Origin: Xiphophorus maculatus
Lineage: Eukaryota; Chordata; Actinopteri; Cyprinodontiformes; Poeciliidae
Direction of reading: 5' to 3'
DNA: 64,000 nt
Assembly: GCF_002775205.1 (NCBI RefSeq)
Contig: NC_036448.1
Location: forward strand, 4,986,572 to 5,050,571
Made by a program: the position numbers and the translations under genes. The notes under the pieces are model-generated. The model was not told where the DNA came from and did no database searches. It saw only the letters and a list, made by a program, of their open reading frames with translations. Below, one piece after another: positions 55,611-64,000 of this stretch; position 1 is the first letter of the stretch, and every line of letters starts with the position of its first letter.

Positions 55611-56735
55611 CATTCCGACTGTTCAAAGTTGTTTTAATTAGCTGCTGGAGAAAGAGGTGGAGTGACAGGAGCCTTTTCTGGCTCTACGGAACATAGTAGG
55701 TCAGCGCTGTCCGTTTCCAACCTTTAGCTGACGAAGGAACCTTTAGCAGGTTGAAGAAAATGTTAAGAAAACATCAAATTTTGGATGCTTGGATTTTTTG
55801 TTCCTGGCACTAAAAGGACAGAATGTCCAACAAATAGTCACCAGAATGTCTTTTGACTTTGACTGTATCCCTGTAAAAAGTGGGGGGAAAAAAAAGTTTG
55901 CTTTATGAGCTGCACTTTTTTTTTTTTCAGTCCCAGCAGTCTTGTGATTGCTTTATGTTCACAGTTCATTTCTATATATGTTTCCATGCTCAGATCTTCA
56001 ACTAACAGTGTTAGCATTCGTGCTTTAGCATAAAAACATGACATTTAAGAGTAATCTACTGTGAAACACGACGTCCGTGATGCAGTATGTTGCGGTGGTG
56101 CAAAAAGAAAATTGTCTGCTCTGCTCTTTTAAATTTGTGGCAAGATAGAATAAGAGGCAGGCTGCATAGAAGATTATAATTATCTAACTGGGTGAAACAA
56201 TGGATCAAACTCACAGTTAAAAACAAACCGTGTGGGAAATAAAAAGGCTACAGCTGCAAGGGAAAATCCTTTTTAAGAGATATTTTTGGTCACTGGACAA
56301 AACATATTGTGTGTGACAATATGTCAGACATCTCAGTTTCACTCTGTTGGTTGCCCGCAATGAATAAGTCGGTCTGCATTTACTGTCTAAATTCCTATTC
56401 AGAACTCCAGTGACTCAATTAAAGTCATCTAGTGGTCAAATAAAATACTTAATTTTTAAAAATTGCTCTATAATAGCAGCCAACTGGCATCTTAAGTTAG
56501 CCTTATTTTTACGGTGCTACACTGTATGGCTTATTAATACAATATTAATGTTTGAATATGGTAATTGGTTTTCCAACACGAAACAAAATGGCAAAGAATT
56601 CATTAACTAGATGTTCAAAACTAGTAAAGACTAACCCCAAAAGGTTGAGTCACTTTTGAGTGTTGTGCTACTTGGTGTTATGCTTTTATTTGATATCACC
56701 AAAAAAATTGAAAAAAAAAAAACATAAAAAAATGG
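55611..56735. other. Intergenic, no gene seen
   Basis: A/T-rich sequence after the Tc1 relic. No supported feature. Confidence 0.5.
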
Positions 56736-56800
56736 AAAGTTGAAGTTGTAACGCGAGAAAATGCGAAAAAGTTCAAAAGGGTATGAAAACTTTCACAATA
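56736..56800 (+). repeat. Tc1-type element end
   Basis: GAAGTTGTAACGCGAGAAAA then AAAAGTTCAAAAGGGTATGA and AACTTTCACAATA match the end of the Tc1 family seen at 24245-24274. Confidence 0.45.
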
Positions 56801-57860
56801 TGTTGTCTTCTTTGATCGTCACTAGAAACCTTTGAGGAATTTAACTGGATCTGGAGACCACCATGTTGGTGCAAAAACATCTGCTAACTAATGCATCTTT
56901 TTAGCATAACTGCATAGGTAGCTGGTCAAGTTACATTTCTAATGAAATTTGGTAGCATAGCAGGCAGCTCGAGTGTACTCTTTCAGTCGGCCAACTGTTT
57001 TCCAGATTCCTCTAAAATCCCATTTAGCGCAGATAAAAACGACCTCCATTAATGGAGCCGATCCTGTTTATTCATCTAGTGGAGTTAGAGCAAGCCGCTT
57101 GAAACTCTTAAGACCTCTTAAGCCCATATGACCACTTTGACAATTACACTCGTCACAGAGCGCCGGCTTTTATCAACAGTGCAAACGTCAAGAGGTAATC
57201 GGGTCACAAACAGGCCCGTACTCTGGGCGCCAGCCAGCGCATCCCGGTGGGATGTTGAGGAGAAAGCGGAAGCGACCGGGCGAACGCTGTGACGGGCGAC
57301 GGAGCAAGCCGGGAGGCGAGCCCGGTTGCGACAAAAGGAATCCCTAACATCACGAGGCCTGTTTATGTTGCATGTCTGGGCCTTCTCCCTTTGATTACGC
57401 TCGTCGTGTGCAAATTTATGTTACCCGCAGAGATTCTTCCTTGTGCTATTTTGGCGGAGTCTGTAGCTCGCGGGCTGCGTCTTGCCTACTCTCTATCCAG
57501 CACGCGCGCCTCGCTCTTCCTTTCTGTGTCTTTCCCTCCCGACCGCCGTGGCCACATTGCCACTCTCAGTTTTCCATGGCCTCACATTCCTGTGTGCTCT
57601 GCAAACTAAAGTAAATGAACACAATCCGGAAATAGTGTTCCAGCCAGCGATGGTGGGAAGGAAAATCCCTTGGCTTGGTGCTTGCAGGAGGGTGGGAGAA
57701 ACAGTGATAGAAGCCATTCATATTTCGCTCAAAGTGTATCCCTATTTTTTAGTTCTAAATCCTTGCACTGGATTTCTTCTGTAAAGCCTTATGTCTGAAA
57801 GAAAACCCTTTAAAACTTGATTAGCAAAAGGTTCCATGTTTAGAAAGTTTGTAACTACAT

Positions 57861-57889
57861 GGCCTGGCATGTAGTTGTCATGCCAGGCC
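57861..57889. repeat. Inverted repeat next to a CTCF-like site
   Basis: GGCCTGGCATG (57861-57871) pairs with CATGCCAGGCC (57879-57889) around a 7-base loop and abuts the CTCF-like motif. Confidence 0.65.
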
Positions 57890-57903
57890 ACTAGATGGCG
57901 CTG
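57888..57903 (+). promoter_or_regulatory. CTCF-like motif, plus orientation
   Basis: CCACTAGATGGCGCTG is a close match to the vertebrate CTCF core (CCASYAGRKGGCRS). It is a motif match only; occupancy is unknown. Confidence 0.45.
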
Positions 57904-60044
57904 TGATGTTAGCATGTCATCGAAGCACATGGGCTTTTGACTTTAGTTTCCACCTCACTGTACATGGCAACACGTCTCCCCATGGAGGCTTTGCATATGT
58001 AGGATACTCTTTATCAGAAATTGTGCTAAACTGAACAGGTCGAGTAGGATGGTGTATTAGAAGAAAGGAGTACATTTCTGCCAAAAAATCTCTGACATTT
58101 TCTAGAAAAACAAGGAAATTTCTGAGTTCAAAAAGTCCAAAAATTGCAAAAAGAAAAGAACAACAACTCTGAAATACAAAAACAGGAAATTTGAGTTTCA
58201 GAAGTCAAAAAATTCCAAAAGTTTTTTGCTCAAAAATTTCTGAGATGAATCTCAAAATTTGAGTTAGTTTTTTTTTTTTTTTTTTGCAACTTTTCAACTA
58301 TTCAAACTCCAAAACGTCTTAGTTTTTTGTCTTTAATTTTCTGAGATTGGTCTCAACATTTCTGTATAGGTTTTAAATTATTTTCTAAAAAAAATTCATC
58401 TCAAAATTTCTGACTTTTATGGTGTAAATGTACTCCTCCTTATTTTTTTCATGGTTAGCATTGGGGGTTTTTTGCGCCGCAGGGGGAGTTACAGATAAGT
58501 TACAGATAAGACCTGGTTCCAAAAGGTTTTGATGTGAGAGACTCTGGTCACTGGAGTCGTGTAAACAAGCGGCTGGATTGCGACGCAAGCGTTAAGGTTT
58601 AACTCAACAGTGGCTCCATGTAAACGGGGCCCTTAAGCTTAGAAACTGCACAAACAAAGCAGTCAATACTAGACGCTTAACAACTTGATGGCAGAGGTTA
58701 GCTTATCTTTAGCCTAAGCAGCCAAAGATCAGCACTGAACAGGGAAAATGTCTCATAGGAAGCCGGTGTTATGGAAAAATTAAACTCGAGGAGCTGGAGC
58801 GACACTGTCTGGACGGGGCCTGGAGCTTCGGCAGATAGAGGAGGGCGAAGACAGGAGGCTCACCGGCAGGTTAAAAGCGGGGTCAGCTCTATGTTATCAG
58901 GGCTTTAGCTGGATACCTCTCCACGGTCGCCAGTCACAATCAGGGTGCAGCGAGCGCAAGGAGAGGTCTGGCAGACAGACATCCTCAGGAAACGTTCATG
59001 TGCAACGGCCTCTCCGCCAAGGTGGTAAAAATGTTCCACCGTCATTCGTCAGAGGATGTGGCTGAGGGTAGGGGGAGTGGGGTCAACGGCGACATTACAG
59101 TTATGGGCAGAAACATTAAATTTACTTTGGCAGAAACGTCTCCGAAGGTCGACTTGCAGATTACTAAATGAGCTAATTCTGGTTGCCCGTTAAACAACCA
59201 GCTCGTTGTTTTTTTTTTTGTTGTTGTTCTTTGCAAGGGAAGGATAGTCTGCGTGAGTAAGACTCAGAGAACAGTGTGTAACATGATATGTGGAGCTGCG
59301 CAACCGCTAGATCAGTAAAATTGGAATCCAGAGTGACTGTAATTTGGGAGAGAGCTGGTTAACCACTCCTTATAATGGATGGTGTTTCTGTTTAGCCTAA
59401 GGCGTTGGAGCTGAGGTCATATGCAAACAAGGCAGGTCAGGTTCTCGATCTGGTTCACAGCAGAATACTCCAACACTGAAGTCTGCTCCTCAGACTATAT
59501 ATATATATATATATTGTTTTTATTATGATGTTTCTGTTTTGTGTTTTCCTGAATGCTAACAGCAAAACTAGATGCTGTGAGAAAGTCAGTTTTTGAAAAA
59601 AAAAAACAAGGCATGCACGAGTTTGGTTGAAAAGAAATGTCAGAAGAAGGTTACTAAACCCATTTGGCCAAAATAGTAATAATTTTCTTTTGACGGTCTT
59701 TTGACCAAGAAGGTCGAAAGACCATCCAAACCAGCCTGGCCCTACATGAAAAAGTAAATTCTTAATCTTGAATTAACTGTAATTCTCAACATTTTTGTTT
59801 TGGACGGCTGAGTTTGATTTTTCTGACAGACCCTGCAGGATCAAGAAATCACATAAACCTGTCTATCAGTGTGAAGTAGGGAATAAACCCTGAAAACACG
59901 ATGTCTTCATCTGAAGGGATTCAAGAATGTCTCACAAACAAAGGTTTTGACATCTACCTGTCTGATCCTTTTCTGTTGTTCTGTACCCATGAGTTCAGAA
60001 CAACTGAAGGCCTTTAGAAACATCTGAATTTACGTAGGACCTTC

Positions 60045-60255
60045 CCAGTGATACTGACATCTCAGAGCGCTTTAAGCTACACCCACATTCATGTCCCATT
60101 CACGCTCACCAATATGCAGATCAGTAAGCAACTTGGGATTGATTGCCTTGCCCACATGACGATGTGCCAGGGGCACGTTGATATGTGACATATGGAAGCT
60201 GGAATCATACCTACAATCTTCCGATTGTAAGAAAACTACTCTAACACTGAACCCC
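60045..60255 (+). repeat. Fish dispersed repeat fragment
   Basis: AGAGCGCTTTAAGCTACACC, TTCATGTCCCATTCACGCTC, TTGCCTTGCCCACATGACGA and CCTACAATCTTCCGATTGTA resemble in order a common fish element that reads similarly from the GCGCTTTACACTAC phrase to the AATCTTCCGATT phrase. Degenerate copy. Confidence 0.5.
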
Positions 60256-62851
60256 AGTCATCCCAAGACCTTGTTATCTCGGGAAAGACCTTCCTACAGA
60301 GATCAGTGTCTGGCCCTCCTACAGACAAACCACTGATGTGAGAATGAACCAGCTTCTCATTTCTTACAGTCTGAATATGACGCAAGTAACAAGAGACAAG
60401 TGACAAACGTCTCAGATCAAAATGCAAGTGAAACATTTTAGATTCTAAGATAGGTGGTTATTACTTTTCTAATATTGCATGAAAGTTTAGCAAGAAAATC
60501 ATATTACAAGTAGGGAATCTGAAAAACCTAGGTGCGATGCTACTTCGCGTGCTGTTGGCTGGCATTAGCAAAACGAACAATACAGGAGCTCCATTCATTT
60601 TCCTTGACCCTGATTGACTGTACCCTTAAGAGCAGAGATAAGGAAGACTGTATTAGCTTCTGTGGTAATCCCAAGATGGCTTCATATTGATGCATATTAA
60701 AGGTATCATTGGTGTGTTAACTGTTAAATAGACAGAAGTGTATTTTTAGGGAAAGTCTCAGGTATTAACCCTGGAGTCCACTGTACCACGGAAGTTGAAG
60801 AACCAATCAAGTAATATTTAGGTTAAAATGTATGCTTTATAAACAAAGTATATTTGCCAATATATTCCATGTCTACAACATTTCATATGTGCAACATGCA
60901 TACTGGATACTAAACTTGAGGTTGGTTGGTGACCTCTGACCTGGAAGTCCAAGTTTACCAGGCATTCTTGTATTTCCGACTGGGAAAGTTCTGAATGCAA
61001 ACAAAATGCACCTTGATTAGACTTTCATGGACAAACAATTAAATCAATATATAACACTGTTTAAATATTACATGTGTAGTGATATAAAGCTGTATAACAA
61101 GATCAATATCGGAGGGTTAACAGCTTTTCTTCAAACAAGAAAACCAGTTTGTTTAATGTTAGCCGTTTTACAGGCCAAGTAGTTAGCTCAAGCTACTGCT
61201 AGCCATGTCCGACATGCTCAACTGGTCGTTCTAAAACTTGCTCTGGTCCTTTCTCCAACCCATATTCATATTCCTGATAAAATTATTATGCAAGCAAGAA
61301 CATTTTTGGAGTATTCCAAAACGCATAGTAGCGTAGTAGGACTGTAACCATCTCTAAAAAGCAACAGTAAGCTAACATAGAAATCTAATAAATGTGGTCT
61401 ACGGGCAAACTGATGCGGGGTTTCAAGTTATTTTATTGTTTCTGTTCAGGGAAACAAACAATTTGCCTATAGGACATGCACATGTAAATTTCCTGGTGAT
61501 GATTTTAGCTTTAGTTCGACCCGTGTGTCCATTGTCACCGTCTTTACATTTTGTGAATGTTCCTTTGAAGGATTACATCATCCTTTTTTTTTTTTGCTCC
61601 TTTTCTTCTCCTGGTGATTCTCAGTGCTGAGCCTTTTCTGCCCAGAGACAATTGGTTAATTCACCGGTGCATAACACCGCCACCTCCCGATCCACAGTTC
61701 CCATCGCGGACTGCGAGGCTGCTGTGTTTTTATTGGTGCGTTTGGGTTGTCATGGCATCTGACATCACATACCGCCATGATCGGATTACAGCGACGCTGC
61801 CAGCGAACTTCCACCACACAAACTATGTCATTTTCACAGCTCGTTAGGCAAATTTGTATTTTTATTCGCGGATGGAAAGTTCAGAGCACATGCGGGATTT
61901 TTAGATGTTGACGGCAAAACCCAAACTGGCTGGGTTAAACGCTGGTAAAAAAAAAAAGAATAACAAAAAAAAAAAATGGGATTGGCAGGGTTGGTCTGCC
62001 ATCTAGTGGTGGAAATACAGAAGGAAAACCAGATCTTTCCTTTGGAGTGTAATTAATGTCGACTTTCAGGTGCTGTAAACTGACATTTTGCATGCTAATG
62101 TGATAGTTAGCCAGTTGGAAAGAGTTTCATATGTTCTAAATATTCTCAGCCCACACAAACGAGAGACCAAAATGCTAAAAAAAAGAGAAGAAAAGTCAGA
62201 AACACAGATGGCAAAGAGAGCTAAAATTAAAATAGCACAACTGAGATTGTCATTATACTATTATTATGCCGTCATAAGATAATGTTGTGTAGCGGCAGTC
62301 AGTGTTATGTTTCAGTGACCAGATCTGCTTCAAGACAGTCAAATTAGTTTTTGTATGAAACCAATTAAGATCCTCAACTTATTCTTCTCCTTTAATGTTT
62401 TTATTTATTTCTTGCTTGTAGAAAGAAGTTTTGGAACTTCCAAGCAGTTCCTGACATGATTTAAAATCTAGCAAAAATTCACGAATAAAACCAAAAACTA
62501 AATATTCAAACAAGAAAACAGTAAAATTCACATGCATGCAATTTCTCACCTCTCCAGAGCTGAATGGTTTGGTGAAATGGTTGGATTGTGTGATGCTGAA
62601 GATCAAACAAGCAGTCGGACCCAGACCTTTGGTAAAATTCTTTGGAATCTGCCATCTGCCCTCTTAAAGCCAACCAATTGAATATATGATAATGGAGGAC
62701 ATTCTTGGCATGGAGGTACTGAAATTATGTTTTGAATTTCAGGTTTTTTGGGGGGGTTTTTTTGGAGCCTGTTTGTGACGCTCGTTGGGCTTCAGGGTGA
62801 CCTCATCGTCCCCAGAGTCCAGGTAGGACTAATCATTTATTCGCCTATCAC
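60256..62851. other. Intergenic, no gene seen
   Basis: A/T-rich with scattered short frames and no family similarity. A CTCF-like motif is at 61996-62009. The sequence around 61600-61850 is a little GC-richer but unsupported as coding. Confidence 0.45.
61996..62009 (-). promoter_or_regulatory. CTCF-like motif, minus orientation
   Basis: On the minus strand this reads CCACTAGATGGCAG, matching the CTCF core. It is oriented toward the plus-strand motif at 57888. Motif match by eye only. Confidence 0.45.
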
Positions 62852-63409
62852 TAGCTGCGTTTTCATTAACCACAAAATTGCGCAAATTAAAAATTAAAAA
62901 ATAAATAGAAATACAGCAATTAAAAACCAAACAATGGGGGGGGGGGGCTCGTTAACGATTAAAGGTTTTTTGGGCCTTTTTAAAATTGATGCAAAACCGC
63001 CACGGAAACTTTCTTCGCGCCACGCCACTCACGTGATCAACTGCAGAGAGTCACTACTGGCAAGAACGACGAAGGAGGACGAGGAAGGACTAGGAGGATG
63101 AAGGTTTGTGTTTGGGTTTTTTTTCGGACACAGCGTGGTATAGTTCATAAAAATGTGTGTCATTTGAAAGTATTGAATCTCCCATTTCCCCCAAAATCTT
63201 GTCGGTCCAACCCCTGAATAAGCCACCTGACTGTAATGGTAATGGCTGCCATGATTTTTAACGACTTGTCAAGTGAACAAGCTTATTCCCGTGATTTTAA
63301 TAAAATTTTGTAATTACTGGAAACACTGCAGTTGTGAAATAGTTCCCGCCCCAACATTAGCAGGTTATCCACATATTTGCGCACATTTGCATAGGAAAGG
63401 CAGCAACTG
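62852..63409. mobile_element. TIR element of the TAGCTGCGTTTCC family, copy 4
   Basis: Left end TAGCTGCGTTTTCATTAACC at 62852 and a degenerate right end (GGAAAGGCAGCAACTG, from 63394). The inner part CAAGTGAACAAGCTTATTCC then CGTGATTTTAATAAAAT is the reverse complement of the copy 1 phrase at 2066-2100. The block is about 560 bp and includes a G run at 62937-62947. Confidence 0.6.
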
Positions 63410-64000
63410 TTGCTCCTGAATTCAGAGAGAAATTTTTTTAAAAAATGTCCTAATGATTTGTCTTGGAAAAACTAACAAATCTGATAAAGTTGCAGAAATG
63501 AAGTAAATAATCTTTTTCTGGCTAACAAAGGGTAAAATAATAAAAACCCACCAGCACCCCTGCGGTATTATATTAATGCTAGAGGGTTTAACGTACTGTA
63601 AATCCACAGCTTCCCTCCCTGCTGGGACAGCACATTAGAACCTGTAGTCGTGAACTCACCTCAGGCAACATTTACCTGACACACCAGCAGGAAAGCCATG
63701 TCGCCTTTCAGCCACCAGGAAGCACTCTGCGTCTATCACAGCAAGCGGTCTTACAACCATAAAGTGTAGAGCTTATGTTTTCAGTATGAAAACTCAGTAT
63801 GCTGTCCTTTTGTCCCCCCAAAACAGAAGAGATCAAATGGGAATTTCTCCCCTTATAATTTAAAAATGATCAAGTTGATCAATTTCCTTCTCTAATTAAC
63901 CCAGTAAATCAGGTCAGTTGTGTTTACGTGAATGGGGCTCACGTGGTTTGGTAGCCTTGACTAAAAATACTAGAGCTTTACTGTGTCCCTGAATTTATTC
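63410..64000. other. Right edge, no gene seen
   Basis: A/T-rich sequence with no supported gene. Short frames have no family similarity. Confidence 0.5.

Larger units (their letters stand above)
56801..59990. other. Intergenic, no gene recognised
   Basis: The part at 57160-57620 is GC-richer with a 107-codon plus-strand frame in which other frames are also open. It has no family similarity and I do not call it a gene. At 58080-58420 a degenerate AAATTTCTGAG-type simple repeat is present. A (TA)n run lies at 59497-59515. Confidence 0.45.

Noticed and set aside
57289..57609. 107-codon open frame in GC-richer DNA
   Set aside because: Overlapping frames are open on both strands, and there is no family match, splice context or conserved motif.
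1..64000. tRNA, rRNA, CRISPR arrays, bacterial operon features, viral genes
   Set aside because: No cloverleaf with A/B boxes, no regular repeat-spacer array, no ribosome-binding sites and no viral protein phrases were found; the DNA is eukaryotic.

Overview
The window is teleost fish nuclear DNA. The genes have short exons split by GT-AG introns. Every recognisable protein is a vertebrate orthologue. The gene-poor space is full of A/T runs, microsatellites and decayed Tc1/mariner, hAT-like and LTR elements typical of ray-finned fish. Identifications were made by translating the exons by eye and comparing them with remembered human family members; no database search was run.

Layout: the left edge holds the first coding exon of GPBP1L1 (minus strand); the rest of that gene lies beyond base 1. 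Its probable non-coding first exon (about 6.63-6.9 kb) is head to head with TMEM69 (plus strand, 7415-9088, two coding exons), which suggests a shared divergent promoter. TMEM69 is tail to tail with IPP/KLHL27 (minus strand, 15760-11969). IPP has nine coding exons, all with compatible phases, giving a complete 597-residue BTB-BACK-Kelch protein. After about 17 kb without recognised coding sequence comes PIK3R3 (minus strand, 38881-32946). It has ten coding exons, all in phase, giving a complete 466-residue p55-type PI3-kinase regulatory subunit. From 39.1 kb to the end (25 kb) I found no convincing gene.

The order GPBP1L1-TMEM69-IPP-PIK3R3, with the same relative strands, matches human 1p34.1, except that MAST2, which lies between IPP and PIK3R3 in human, is not visible. 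The genes are not a pathway: a probable transcription regulator, a mitochondrial-type membrane protein, a probable Cullin-3 adaptor and a PI3K subunit are held together by old synteny.

The repeat landscape is the richest part of the window. It includes a TIR element with ends TAGCTGCGTTTCC in four copies, a roughly 500-bp element apparently inserted into two different Tc1 relics, a solo LTR with a perfect 5-bp target duplication, several Tc1 transposase relics and strong foldback hairpins. I saw no tRNA, rRNA, CRISPR or viral gene, and no clear previously undescribed gene system. The best leads are the nested repeats, an orphan promoter-like block at 24.8-25.1 kb, and unassigned exon-like open frames at 2.4-3.9 kb.
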